This document shows positions 51,374 to 60,122 of a DNA stretch of 64,000 nucleotides, piece by piece; position 1 is the first letter of the stretch, and every line of letters starts with the position of its first letter. This DNA is from Acidihalobacter aeolianus (GTDB taxonomy: Bacteria > Pseudomonadota > Gammaproteobacteria > DSM-5130 > Acidihalobacteraceae): positions 1 to 64,000 of the forward strand of contig NZ_CP017448.1 in the NCBI RefSeq assembly GCF_001753165.1. Reading direction: 5' to 3'. The position numbers were made by a program, and so were the translations under genes. The notes beneath the pieces are model-generated. The model did not search any database and had not been told where the DNA came from. It saw nothing but the letters and a program-made list of their open reading frames with translations.

Positions 51374-51478
51374 GCGTGATTCCTCGGGTGGACGGGGTGG
51401 GCATTATAGGGGCTGACCGCGCAGCGGGCCATGCGCACAGGTAGAATGCCTGCGGGATCGTCTGGAGGGAGGTGAATC

Positions 51479-52348
51479 GTGGTACAGAGCATGACGGCGT
51501 TCGCCCGCCGCGAAGCCCAGGGCGAATGGGGCACGCTGACCTGCGAGCTACGCAGCGTGAACCATCGCTATCTCGACCTGAGTCTGCGTCTGCCTGAGGA
51601 TCTGCGCGCCATGGAGGGTGCCCTGCGCGAGCGCCTGCAGGCTAGGCTCGGCCGCGGCAAGATCGACTGCGGCCTGCGCTACGCCCCGCCGGCGAGCGGT
51701 GCGGCTTCGCTGACGGTCGACCACAGCCTGGTGCAGGGATTGCTGGAGGCCTGCGAGCAGATCGAGGGCTTGATGGGCGCCTCGGCGCAGTTCAATGCGC
51801 TGGAAGTCCTGCGTTGGCCGGGCGTGGTGCGCGAACCGGCGCGCGATCTTGCGCCGCTGCACGCCGCGGCCCTGCGCCTGGCGGAGGAGACGATCGGCGA
51901 ATTCGTCCGCAACCGCCAGGGCGAAGGCGAGCGCCTCGCCGCGCTGCTGCGCCAGCGGGCGGAGGCGGTCGGGGTACTGGTGGTGCGGGTGCGCGGACGA
52001 CGCCAGGACCTGATCGCTGCCCTGCGCGACAAGTTCCGCGCACGCCTCGCCGAACTCGGCGTGGAGGCGCCCGATCCGGGTCGCCTGGAGCAGGAACTGG
52101 CGCTGGTGGCGCAGCGCCTCGACGTGGACGAGGAACTCGACCGTCTCGACAGCCATCTGACCGAACTCGAATCCGTGCTCGGGCGCCAGGAACCGATCGG
52201 CCGGAGGCTCGACTTCCTGATGCAGGAATTCAACCGCGAGGCGAACACGCTGGGTTCGAAGTCGGCCGACATCGAGACCACGCAGGCAGCGGTCGAGCTC
52301 AAGGTGCTGATCGAGCAGATGCGCGAGCAGGACCAGAACATCGAGTAG
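51479..52348 (+). CDS. yicC: YicC-family endoribonuclease
   Basis: A 289-residue protein starting MVQSMTAFARREAQGEWGT, with the RSVNHRYLDLSLRLP motif near residue 25 and the C-terminal GRRLDFLMQEFNREANTLGSKS (read as LDFLMQEFNREANTLGS) motif of the YicC family. YicC proteins are endoribonucleases linked to sRNA decay. GTG 51479 has GGAGGTGAATC upstream. It is divergent from rph, as usual. Confidence 0.95.
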   Translation: MVQSMTAFARREAQGEWGTLTCELRSVNHRYLDLSLRLPEDLRAMEGALRERLQARLGRGKIDCGLRYAPPASGAASLTVDHSLVQGLLEACEQIEGLMGASAQFNALEVLRWPGVVREPARDLAPLHAAALRLAEETIGEFVRNRQGEGERLAALLRQRAEAVGVLVVRVRGRRQDLIAALRDKFRARLAELGVEAPDPGRLEQELALVAQRLDVDEELDRLDSHLTELESVLGRQEPIGRRLDFLMQEFNREANTLGSKSADIETTQAAVELKVLIEQMREQDQNIE

Positions 52349-52365
52349 CCCGCCGGGAGCCGCGA

Positions 52366-52695
52366 TTGAAGAAGGTCTATGCCTCGCCGGACCTGCTGAG
52401 CGCCGGGCACGTGCGCAACCTGCTCGAGCAGAACGGCATCGCCAGTCAGCTGCGCAACTACTACCTCGGCGGCGGGATCGGCGACCTGCCGGTGAACGAG
52501 TGCTGGCCCGAGATCTGGGTCGACGACAGCGATGTTGCGCGCGCCGAACAGGTGGTGCGCGAGCTGCAGGAGGCCCTCGCCGAACCGCCGGGACCGCCGT
52601 GGATCTGCCCGGCCTGCGGCGAACGCAACGAGGGCCAGTTCGGCGAATGCTGGCACTGCGGCGCGACCCGCCCCGCGTCCGTCGGGACCCCTTGA
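52366..52695 (+). CDS. DUF2007 domain protein with C-terminal zinc ribbon
   Basis: A 109-residue protein starting at TTG 52366 (GGGAG upstream, 8-base spacing), KKVYASPDLLSAGHVRNLL, with a DUF2007 (GlnB-like) fold through residue 75, followed by PWICPACGERN and ECWHCGATRP, which form a four-cysteine zinc ribbon. The function of DUF2007 proteins is unknown. It is 17 bases downstream of yicC, and its stop codon overlaps a heat-shock-like promoter for hsp20. Confidence 0.82.
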   Translation: MKKVYASPDLLSAGHVRNLLEQNGIASQLRNYYLGGGIGDLPVNECWPEIWVDDSDVARAEQVVRELQEALAEPPGPPWICPACGERNEGQFGECWHCGATRPASVGTP

Positions 52696-52719
52696 TAATT
52701 GGGGTATCCGCCTGCATCT
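52691..52719 (+). promoter_or_regulatory. Candidate sigma-32-type heat-shock promoter before hsp20
   Basis: CTTGATA (52691-52697) and CCTGCATCT (52711-52719) are separated by 13 bases, close to the CTTGAAA...CCCCATNT consensus of sigma-32 promoters. It lies about 60 bases upstream of the Hsp20 start and overlaps the end of the DUF2007 gene. Spacing and -35 fit well; the -10 is imperfect. Confidence 0.5.
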
Positions 52720-52778
52720 GTATGTCAACCGGATCGCAAACGGATCCGCAGGAACCACAGATTGCAGGAGACAAGATC

Positions 52779-53222
52779 ATGTCGATGGTACGTTATCAGC
52801 CGTATGGCTTGCTCAATCAGCTTTACCGCGAAATGGACCGCGCCTTCGGCCTGCCCGGAGAGCACGAGGCCAACGGCAGCGAATCCGCCACCAGCGATTG
52901 GCTGCCCTCGGTCGACATCAAGGAAGAGGAAAACGCCTTCGTGATCCATGCCGACGTGCCGGGCGTCGAGCCCAAGGACGTCGATATCCACATGGAGGAC
53001 GGCGTGCTCACCATCAAGGGCGAGCGCAGCACGGTGAACGAGGAATCGCGCGAGCAGTATCGCCGCGTCGAGCGTGTGCGCGGCCAGTTCTACCGCCGCT
53101 TCACGCTGCCCGACACGGCCGACGCGGACCAGATCACCGCGCGCATGGACAAGGGCGTGCTCGAGGTGCGCATTCCCAAGCAGGCCCGCGTGCTGCCGCG
53201 CAAGATCCAGATCGAAGGCTGA
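52779..53222 (+). CDS. Hsp20/alpha-crystallin-family small heat-shock protein
   Basis: A 147-residue holdase chaperone with an N-terminal arm (MSMVRYQPYGLLNQLYREMD) and the alpha-crystallin domain from about residue 42 to 135, including VPGVEPKDVDIHMEDGVLTI, GQFYRRFTLPD and the C-terminal KGVLEVRIPK. AGGAG precedes ATG 52779. It lies directly upstream of a CbpA-type co-chaperone and behind a heat-shock-like promoter. Confidence 0.95.
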   Translation: MSMVRYQPYGLLNQLYREMDRAFGLPGEHEANGSESATSDWLPSVDIKEEENAFVIHADVPGVEPKDVDIHMEDGVLTIKGERSTVNEESREQYRRVERVRGQFYRRFTLPDTADADQITARMDKGVLEVRIPKQARVLPRKIQIEG

Positions 53223-53302
53223 GTGTTCGACACGGCGGCCTGCGCATGCCCCCCGGCGTGCGCAGGCCGTGCCGTCACCTGAGGTAAGTTCAGAAGACCG
53301 GT

Positions 53303-54229
53303 ATGGAATACAAGGACTACTACAAGATTCTCGGGGTCGCCAAGGATGCCGATCAGGCCGAGATCAAGAAGGCCTACCGCCGTCTCGCGCGCAAGTACCA
53401 CCCCGACGTCAGCAAGGAATCGGGCGCCGAAGCCCGCTTCAAGGAGGTCAACGAGGCCAATGAGGTCCTGAGCGATCCGGAGAAGCGGCGTGCCTACGAC
53501 CAGCTCGGCCCCAACTGGAAGGCCGGCCAGGACTTCCGGCCGCCGCCGGGCTGGGAGCACATGGGCGGCTTCGGCCAGGGCGGATTTTCCGGCGGCGCCG
53601 GCTTCGGCGGCGGCGGTGCGGCGGGCTTCAGCGACTTCTTCGAGACCCTGTTCGGCGCCGGCATGCGCCAGGGTGCGGGCGGCCATGGACGCGGCGGATT
53701 CCGCGCGCGCGGCCAGGACCAGGAAGCGCGCATCGACATCGACCTGGAGGACGCCTACCACGGCGGCCGCCACACCGTGCGCCTCGGCGGCAAGACGCTC
53801 AACGTCAACATCCCCGCCGGCGTGACCGAGGGCCAGCGCATCCGCCTGGGCGGCCAGGGTCAGCCGGGCATGGGCGGCGGTCCCGCCGGGGACCTGTTCC
53901 TGGTGCTGCACATCCGCCCGCACGCGCTTTACCGGCTGGACGGGCGAGACGTGAATCTGGTGCTGCCGCTGGCGCCCTGGGAGGCCGCGCTCGGCGCCCA
54001 GATCACCGTGCCGACGCTGGCCGGCAAGGTGGACCTGCGCATCCCTGCGGGCTCCGGCTCGGGTCGCCGGATGCGCCTCAAGGGGCGCGGACTGCCCGGC
54101 AATCCCCCGGGCGACCAGTACGTCGAGCTGCGCATCGAGACCCCGCCGGCGGAGACGGACGCGCATCGTGACTTCTACGAACGCATGCGCCAGGAACTGC
54201 CTTTCGACCCGCGCGCCCACCTCGCCTGA
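53303..54229 (+). CDS. cbpA: CbpA-type DnaJ-family co-chaperone
   Basis: A 308-residue J-domain protein: the J domain spans residues 4-70 with the HPD motif in [10 protein letters not shown] near 33, then a Gly/Phe-rich linker ([18 protein letters not shown]), and two C-terminal substrate-binding domains (from about residue 135). The absence of CxxCxGxG zinc repeats separates it from DnaJ and places it with CbpA. It follows hsp20 by 80 bases. Confidence 0.92.
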   Translation: MEYKDYYKILGVAKDADQAEIKKAYRRLARKYHPDVSKESGAEARFKEVNEANEVLSDPEKRRAYDQLGPNWKAGQDFRPPPGWEHMGGFGQGGFSGGAGFGGGGAAGFSDFFETLFGAGMRQGAGGHGRGGFRARGQDQEARIDIDLEDAYHGGRHTVRLGGKTLNVNIPAGVTEGQRIRLGGQGQPGMGGGPAGDLFLVLHIRPHALYRLDGRDVNLVLPLAPWEAALGAQITVPTLAGKVDLRIPAGSGSGRRMRLKGRGLPGNPPGDQYVELRIETPPAETDAHRDFYERMRQELPFDPRAHLA

Positions 54230-54319
54230 CCCGCCCTCGCGGGCGGGATGGTTTCGGGCGCGCGCGTCATGCCCTACGATAGGCTTTCCCACGCCGCCTT
54301 CCCGCCCGGAGACCGACCC

Positions 54320-55702
54320 ATGAAGCGCATGCCACGCATGTTGTCCTCGCTGCTGTGCGCCGCCCTGGCCGGCGCCGTCTGCCTGCCGGCGCCCGCACGC
54401 GCCGAGCTGCCGCCAGTGGTCGACGGCCAACGCATGCCCTCGCTGGCGCCCATGCTGAGCCGGATCATGCCGGCGGTGGTGAACATCTCCGTGGCCGGTG
54501 AGGTCGCGGTGCACAACCCGCTGCTCGACAATCCCGCGATTCGCCGCTATTTCGGCCTGCCAAACGTCCAGCAGGAGCAAAAGGTCGTGGAGCTGAGCTC
54601 CGGGGTCATCGTCAACGCCGCGAAGGGCTACATACTGACCAACAGCCACGACGTTGCGAACGCGGAGAAGATCACGGTTACCCTGCGCGACGGTCGGCAG
54701 TACACGGCGCATCTGGTCGGCCGCGACAAGCCCACCGACATCGCCGTGCTGCAGATCCAGGCCCACCACCTGAGGCAGATGCCGCTGGGCGATTCGTCCC
54801 GACTGCGCGTCGGCGACTACGTGGTCGCCATCGGCAACCCCTTCGGCCTCGGCCAGACTGTGACCTCCGGCATCGTGTCGGCGCTGGGACGCAGCGGCCT
54901 TGGCCTGGAATCCTACGAGGACTTCATCCAGACCGACGCCCCCATCAACCCGGGCAACTCAGGCGGTGCGCTGGTCAATCTCCGCGGCCAGCTGGTCGGC
55001 ATCGACACCGCGATCCTGGGACCCAACGGCGGCAGCGTCGGCATCGGCTTCGCGATCCCGGTGGACATGGCCGTCGGCGTGATGGACCAGCTGATCAAGT
55101 ACGGCCGCGTGGAACGTGGACGCATCGGCATCGCGGCGCAGGATCTCACCCCGGCGCTGGCCAGCGCCTTCGGCTTGAAGCGCGTGCGCGGGGCCGTCAT
55201 CGCCCAGGTCGAGCCCGGCCTGCCTGCGGCCAGGGCCGGGATCCGGCCCGGCGACATCGTGGTCGGGATCGACGGCCGCGCGGTCCGCGATGCGATGCAG
55301 ATGCGCAACATCCTCGGCCTGGAGCGGGTGGGCACGACGATCCGGCTGAGCGTGCTGCGGCACGACCGGCCGATGGCGTTCTCGCTGGTCGTCGCCCGGC
55401 CCGCGGAAAGCGTGCGCATCGGCGGGAGGATCAGCCCGCTGCTCGCCGGCGCGACCCTGGGCGACGTGCCCGCGGTACTGGCGCACAAGGCGAGGCTGCA
55501 CGGCGTGATCGTGCTGGCCGTCAGGCCGGATTCGCCGGCGGCGCGCAGCGGGCTGCAGAAGGGCGACGTGATCGAGTCGGTCAATCTGGCGCCGATCCGC
55601 GGCCTAAGCGCCTTTGCGCGCGAGGTGCACCGGCACGCCGGCCTGCTGCTGTTCAACGTGCGCCGCGGGCACGGCGCGCTGTTCCTGACGCTGGGCAGCT
55701 GA
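54320..55702 (+). CDS. HtrA/Deg-family periplasmic serine protease
   Basis: A 460-residue Deg protease with a signal peptide (MLSSLLCAALAGAVCLPAPARA), a trypsin-like domain with catalytic triad H110 (TNSHDV), D140 (PTDIAVL) and S214 (NPGNSGG), and two PDZ domains (about 280-360 and 375-455). ATG 54320 was chosen because it starts the signal peptide. The segment reading SSGVIV replaces the more usual GSGVI. It should degrade or refold misfolded envelope proteins, like DegP/DegQ. It is convergent with moaE. Confidence 0.93.
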   Translation: MKRMPRMLSSLLCAALAGAVCLPAPARAELPPVVDGQRMPSLAPMLSRIMPAVVNISVAGEVAVHNPLLDNPAIRRYFGLPNVQQEQKVVELSSGVIVNAAKGYILTNSHDVANAEKITVTLRDGRQYTAHLVGRDKPTDIAVLQIQAHHLRQMPLGDSSRLRVGDYVVAIGNPFGLGQTVTSGIVSALGRSGLGLESYEDFIQTDAPINPGNSGGALVNLRGQLVGIDTAILGPNGGSVGIGFAIPVDMAVGVMDQLIKYGRVERGRIGIAAQDLTPALASAFGLKRVRGAVIAQVEPGLPAARAGIRPGDIVVGIDGRAVRDAMQMRNILGLERVGTTIRLSVLRHDRPMAFSLVVARPAESVRIGGRISPLLAGATLGDVPAVLAHKARLHGVIVLAVRPDSPAARSGLQKGDVIESVNLAPIRGLSAFAREVHRHAGLLLFNVRRGHGALFLTLGS

Positions 55703-55709
55703 GGCGCGT

Positions 55710-56153
55710 TCAGCCGGGGGTGTTCTGCTCCACCCAGCGCGAGCTGCCGTCGGCCAGGGTCTCGCGCTTCCAGAACGGCGCGCGGTGCTTGAGCGCCTCC
55801 ATCAGATGGCGGCAGGCCTCGAAGGCGGCGGCGCGGTGCGCCGACCAGGCCGCGGTCAGCACGATGGGCTCGCCGGGCAACAGCCGGCCGACGCGATGCA
55901 CCACCAGGCAGTCGAGCAGCGGCCAGCGCGCTTCCGCCTCGGCCACGATGAGCCCGAGTTCGCGCTCGGTCATGCCCGGATAGTGTTCGAGAAACATCTC
56001 GCTGACGTCGTCGCCGACGTTGAAATCGCGCATGCTGCCGACGAAGACCGCCGTGGCGCCCGCACGGCCGTCGTCGAGCGCATGCTCGGCGGTGTAGGCC
56101 GCCAGCGCGGCCCAGGGCTCGAAGCCGGATTCCTCCAGGCGGACCAGCGACAC
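55710..56153 (-). CDS. moaE: Molybdopterin synthase catalytic subunit MoaE
   Basis: The large subunit of molybdopterin synthase, which with MoaD converts precursor Z to molybdopterin. The 147-residue product has RDFNVGDDVSEMFLEHYPGM near residue 40, VVHRVGRLLPGEPIVLTA near 80, and KHRAPFWKRETL near 120 with the conserved lysines. GTG 56153 is just downstream of the moaD stop, one base away. The rest of the frame upstream is a shadow of moaD. Confidence 0.95.
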   Translation of the reverse strand: MSLVRLEESGFEPWAALAAYTAEHALDDGRAGATAVFVGSMRDFNVGDDVSEMFLEHYPGMTERELGLIVAEAEARWPLLDCLVVHRVGRLLPGEPIVLTAAWSAHRAAAFEACRHLMEALKHRAPFWKRETLADGSSRWVEQNTPG

Positions 56154-56154
56154 G

Positions 56155-56382
56155 TCAGCCGCCCGTGACCGGCGGGAAGAAGGCGACCTCGTCGCCGTCG
56201 ACCACCGGGTGGTCGTCGCCGACATACTCCTGATTGAGCGCAGCCAGAATGCGCGTGCCGGCCGCCGGCTCGATGCGCGCGCGCACGTCGCCGACGGTGG
56301 CGATTCCGGCGGCGTCGAGCTGCTCCTCGGCGCGTCCCACGCGGTCGCGCAGGCTGGCAAAATAGCGGACTGTGATACTCAT
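56155..56382 (-). CDS. moaD: Molybdopterin synthase sulfur carrier MoaD
   Basis: A 75-residue ubiquitin-like protein, MSITVRYFASLRDRVGRAEEQ, ending in VAFFPPVTGG; the terminal Gly-Gly is thiocarboxylated to deliver sulfur to MoaE. It starts 47 bases from the divergent moaC, and its stop lies one base before moaE. No moaA or moeB gene is in the window. Confidence 0.95.
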   Translation of the reverse strand: MSITVRYFASLRDRVGRAEEQLDAAGIATVGDVRARIEPAAGTRILAALNQEYVGDDHPVVDGDEVAFFPPVTGG

Positions 56383-56429
56383 GGTTCTGCTAGGCTGTGA
56401 CCAAAGCCGAATTCTAACCCAGGTGGACG

Positions 56430-56927
56430 ATGAGCAAGCTGACTCACTTCGATCGCAATGGCCAGGCGCATATGGTCGACGTCGGCGGCAAGGCCGAGAC
56501 GCACCGCGTCGCCGTCGCCGAGGGGCGCATCCGCATGCGCCCGCAGACGCTGGACCTGGTCCGCCAGGGCAGCCACGCCAAGGGCGACGTGCTCGGCGTG
56601 GCGCGCGTCGCCGGCATCATGGGCGCCAAGCGCACCGCCGAGCTGGTGCCGCTGTGCCATCCGCTGCCGCTCACCCACGTCGAGCTGGATTTCCGCATCG
56701 ACGCCGACGACGCCAGCGTGCGCTGCCGCTGCCGCGCGGAAACCCACGGGCGTACCGGCGTGGAGATGGAGGCGCTGACCGCCGTACAGGTGGCGCTGCT
56801 GACCGTCTACGACATGTGCAAGGCGGTCGACCGTGGCATGACCATCGACGGGGTGCGTCTGGTACGCAAGTCCGGCGGCAAGAGCGGCGACTGGTCGGTC
56901 GGGGAGTCCTCCCCCGCCGAGTCCTAG
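56430..56927 (+). CDS. moaC: Cyclic pyranopterin monophosphate synthase MoaC
   Basis: MoaC, with MoaA, turns GTP into precursor Z in molybdenum-cofactor synthesis. The 165-residue product starts [19 protein letters not shown] and has [20 protein letters not shown] near residue 70, [19 protein letters not shown] near 108 and [11 protein letters not shown] near 127. It is divergent from moaD-moaE, and its last four bases overlap the convergent phosphatase-like gene. Confidence 0.97.
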   Translation: MSKLTHFDRNGQAHMVDVGGKAETHRVAVAEGRIRMRPQTLDLVRQGSHAKGDVLGVARVAGIMGAKRTAELVPLCHPLPLTHVELDFRIDADDASVRCRCRAETHGRTGVEMEALTAVQVALLTVYDMCKAVDRGMTIDGVRLVRKSGGKSGDWSVGESSPAES

Positions 56928-57409
56928 CTGCCGACGCTGCCCGGTTCGCGCCGGCCGTAGAACAGGCGCATCGAGCGGGCCAGGCCCTCGACCCGTCCGC
57001 GCACCTGATCGCGGGTGGCGCGGTAGGCCTCGATGCCATCGTCCGGCGCATCCTCGGCGACGTCCGGCGCGGCGAGCAGCCAGCGCTTCTCGACCGCGTT
57101 CTGCGGAATCGCCGCGTGCAGGGTCTCGACGGGATCGCTGATCACGATGATCACGTCGGCCCAAAGCAGCAGATCCCGTGACGCGAGCTTTTCCTGCTGC
57201 CGGCGGATGTCCAGCCCGTCCTCCTCCATCACCTGGATCGTGCGTCGATCCAGCGGGCGGCTGCGCAAGCCGGCGGATGCCGCATCGACCAGATCGCTGG
57301 CCAGCTTGCGCAGATAGGCCTCGGCCATTTGCGATCGGTCGACGTTTTCCTCGTCGATGAACAGGATGTGCGGGCGCCTGCGAAATTGCGGGTGACTGTT
57401 ATCGGGCAT
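56924..57409 (-). CDS. LMW-phosphatase/arsenate-reductase-fold protein lacking the catalytic cysteine
   Basis: A 161-residue protein of the low-molecular-weight phosphotyrosine phosphatase/ArsC fold: [20 protein letters not shown] corresponds to the normal C-x5-R-S phosphate loop, but the cysteine position is aspartate or glutamate ([10 protein letters not shown]), although the Arg-Ser-Gln-Met-Ala-Glu part is kept. Later parts ([29 protein letters not shown]) match the family. It is probably catalytically dead and may have a binding or regulatory role. It overlaps moaC by four bases in convergent direction. Confidence 0.82.
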   Translation of the reverse strand: MPDNSHPQFRRRPHILFIDEENVDRSQMAEAYLRKLASDLVDAASAGLRSRPLDRRTIQVMEEDGLDIRRQQEKLASRDLLLWADVIIVISDPVETLHAAIPQNAVEKRWLLAAPDVAEDAPDDGIEAYRATRDQVRGRVEGLARSMRLFYGRREPGSVGS

Positions 57410-57624
57410 CTAAACGGGCCTCGGATCAGATTGCACCCATAACCCGCATGCGCCGTGCGCGGCGGGGGTTCGTGGAGGTTTTTGGGTTCATCTAGGGTAA
57501 TGTCGAAGTGTAATCGTGATCCGATTTTAACCGCTTGGCTGCAACACGCCAGTCATACACCTCGACGAGCGCAACGGCTAAGATGGGTTTATCTTCATCC
57601 GGTGACCTGCTGCGGAGTTTTCAC

Positions 57625-59502
57625 ATGAAGTGGATCAAACGCCTGTTGCTGTTGGTGGTCGTCGTTCTGTTGCTGCTCGTGGTCGGCGTGGCCGCGTTCG
57701 TGATGACCTTCAATCCCAACGACTACAAGCCGCAGATCGAGCATCTGGTGAAGGAAAAGACCGGACGCACGCTGACCATCGCCGGGCAGATGCATCTGAT
57801 GATCTTCCCGCGCCTCGGCCTGCGCCTGAGCAAGGTCAGCCTGAGCAACCCGGCCGGCTTCCCGAACCAGCCGCCCTTCGCCAGCATCGACAGCCTCGAT
57901 CTCGACGTCGAGCTGATGCCGCTGCTGCGCCATCAGCTCGTGGTCGACCGCGTGCTGCTGAGCGGGCTCGACGTCAATCTCGTGCGCCAGGCCGACGGCA
58001 AGAGCAACTGGCAGGGCCTCGCGGGCAACGCCGCGGCCTCCGCCCCTGCGGCCGCAACGCCGCCCGCCAAGCCGAGCGCCGCGGGCATGGTCGCCGGCGC
58101 GCCGTTCGCCCTCGCCGTGGCCGGGGTCGACATTCAGCGCGCACGCATCACCCTGGACGACCGCATGGTCGGGCGCCGTCTGGTGATCGCGCCGCTCGAC
58201 CTCAGCGTCGGACATCTCGCCCCCGGGCGCAGCGCGCCGCTCAAGCTCGATTTCCACATCGAGAACAGCAAGCCCGCACTAGGCCTCGACGGGCGTCTCA
58301 CCGCGCAACTCAGCGCCGACCTCGCGGCCGCCAGGTACCGGCTTGCCAACATGAACCTGAAACTCTCGGCCAAGGGTGACGCGGTGCCGCAGGGCAGTCT
58401 CGACACCCTGATCCAGGGCACCCTCGCGGTCGATCTCGCCAAGGGCGGCAGCATCGCGTTCGACCCGCTCAAGGTGACGCTGAACGACAGCCACCTCAGC
58501 GGCAAGGTCCAGGTCACCGACCTGTCGCAGCCGCGCCTTGCCTTCACCCTGGCCCTCGACCAGCTCAACGCTGACCGCTACCTGCCACCGCCGGCCGCGG
58601 CAAAATCTGGCTCCGGCGGCAGCTCTACCAGCGCCCCGGCCCCGTGGTCCAACAAGCCCCTGGCGATCCCGCTGGGCGAGCTGCGCCGAGTCGACGCCAA
58701 CGGCACCCTGAGCATCGGCCAGCTCACCGTGCGCAAGCTCAAGCTCAGCCAGATCAAGCTCGCGCTGAGCGCACGCAGGGGCCTGATGCAGATCACCAGC
58801 CTGGGCGCCGACCTCTACGGCGGCACCCTCAAGGGCGACGCCACGCTCGACGCGCGCTACGTGAAGCCGACGATGCGCGTCAACGCCGCCCTCGCCGGCG
58901 TGCAGATCGGTGACCTGCTCAAGGACTATGCCGGCGACAGCTATCTCACCGGCACCACCGACCTGCAGGCCAGCCTGCAGACCGGCGGCGATTCTGAACT
59001 CGCGCTGGTGAGCGGGCTCGACGGTAATCTGTCGATGAAGGTGAGCAACGGCTCGGTGCAGCGCTCCAAGCTGGCCGATCAGGTGCAGTCGGTGCTGATC
59101 AAGCTGCGTGAACTCAAGCAGGGCAGCCCGGTCGGCGCGCCCGGCGCGGAGACCCAGTTCGCCTCGCTCACCGCGACCGGCCAGGTCAGCAAGGGCGTGA
59201 TCGTCAACCGCGACCTCAAGCTCAATGCCATCCGTTTCGGCGCCAGCGGCAGCGGTCAGGTCGATCTGGTCAAGCGCGAGATCGACTACACCCTGCGCTT
59301 CACCCAGGCCAACGGCAAGGGCACGCCGATCCCGCTGTTGATCCGTGGTCCGTTGCATCACCCTGGCTATGAGATCGACCTCAAATCGATGGCCAAGGAG
59401 GCGGTGCAGCAGCGCCTGAACCAGGAGAAGCAGAAGGTCACGCAGGACCTGCAGAAGCGTCTCCAAAAGGCCGTGCCCGGCCTCAAGGGGCTGTTCCAGT
59501 AG
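57625..59502 (+). CDS. AsmA-family envelope protein
   Basis: A 625-residue protein with one N-terminal transmembrane helix (LLLLVVVVLLLLVVGVAAFV) and a long periplasmic AsmA domain, including TFNPNDYKPQIEHLVKEKTG near residue 30, GRTLTIAGQMHLMIFPRLGL near 50, SLSNPAGFPNQP near 75 and the C-terminal GSGQVDLVKREIDYTLRF. AsmA-like proteins are implicated in lipid transport and outer-membrane assembly. ATG 57625 has GGAG upstream. It is directly followed by the SRPBCC-like gene. Confidence 0.92.
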   Translation: MKWIKRLLLLVVVVLLLLVVGVAAFVMTFNPNDYKPQIEHLVKEKTGRTLTIAGQMHLMIFPRLGLRLSKVSLSNPAGFPNQPPFASIDSLDLDVELMPLLRHQLVVDRVLLSGLDVNLVRQADGKSNWQGLAGNAAASAPAAATPPAKPSAAGMVAGAPFALAVAGVDIQRARITLDDRMVGRRLVIAPLDLSVGHLAPGRSAPLKLDFHIENSKPALGLDGRLTAQLSADLAAARYRLANMNLKLSAKGDAVPQGSLDTLIQGTLAVDLAKGGSIAFDPLKVTLNDSHLSGKVQVTDLSQPRLAFTLALDQLNADRYLPPPAAAKSGSGGSSTSAPAPWSNKPLAIPLGELRRVDANGTLSIGQLTVRKLKLSQIKLALSARRGLMQITSLGADLYGGTLKGDATLDARYVKPTMRVNAALAGVQIGDLLKDYAGDSYLTGTTDLQASLQTGGDSELALVSGLDGNLSMKVSNGSVQRSKLADQVQSVLIKLRELKQGSPVGAPGAETQFASLTATGQVSKGVIVNRDLKLNAIRFGASGSGQVDLVKREIDYTLRFTQANGKGTPIPLLIRGPLHHPGYEIDLKSMAKEAVQQRLNQEKQKVTQDLQKRLQKAVPGLKGLFQ

Positions 59503-60120
59503 GTGGCCGTACGTCGCTGCGCCGCGCTGTGCCTCGTCGCCTGTGCGGTGCTGACGGCCGGCGCGGCCCGTGCGGCGCAGATCGAGCAGCTTTCGGTGCA
59601 CTATCGCGGTGCCGTCCAGATGCATCTGCAGGCGCTGCTCGATGCGCCGGTGGCGCGGGTGGCCGCGCTGCTGGAAAACCCGCATGACCTCGCCCGCCTG
59701 TTGCCCGGCGCGGCCGCGGTCGACGTGCTGCCCGGCGCGCCGCCCGGTGCGCGCAGACTGCGCGTCGAGCTGAGCGGCTGCCTGCTGTTCTTCTGCCCCA
59801 CGCTGACCGACGTGATGGACACCCGCTACCGCGACGGCGGTTTCGTCGGCGTCACCGTGCCCGCGCTCAGCGACTTCAGCGCCGGGCGCATGAGCTGGCG
59901 CTATACGGCGGCTCCCGGCGGCGGTACCCTCCTCACGCTGAACGCCCGGCTGACGCCCCGGATCTGGGTGCCGCCGCTGATCGGGCCGTATCTGATCGAA
60001 CACAAGGTCGAGAACCAGATGAGAGCCACCGTTGCGCGCATTGAGCGTGCCGCCCGCCTCGGGCACCTGCCGCCGCCGCATCGCCCCACCCCGGTCAACA
60101 TTCCCGGCTTCAACTTCTAG
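59503..60120 (+). CDS. Exported SRPBCC-fold protein
   Basis: A 205-residue protein with a signal peptide (ALCLVACAVLTAGAARA) and a polyketide-cyclase-like (SRPBCC/START) fold, with ALLDAPVARVAALLENPHDL, FFCPTLTDVMDTRYRDGG and TPRIWVPPLIGPYLIEH. The GTG start at 59503 directly follows the asmA stop, so the two are co-transcribed and possibly cooperate at the envelope. The function is unknown. It ends two bases before mutY. Confidence 0.75.
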   Translation: MAVRRCAALCLVACAVLTAGAARAAQIEQLSVHYRGAVQMHLQALLDAPVARVAALLENPHDLARLLPGAAAVDVLPGAPPGARRLRVELSGCLLFFCPTLTDVMDTRYRDGGFVGVTVPALSDFSAGRMSWRYTAAPGGGTLLTLNARLTPRIWVPPLIGPYLIEHKVENQMRATVARIERAARLGHLPPPHRPTPVNIPGFNF

Positions 60121-60122
60121 CG

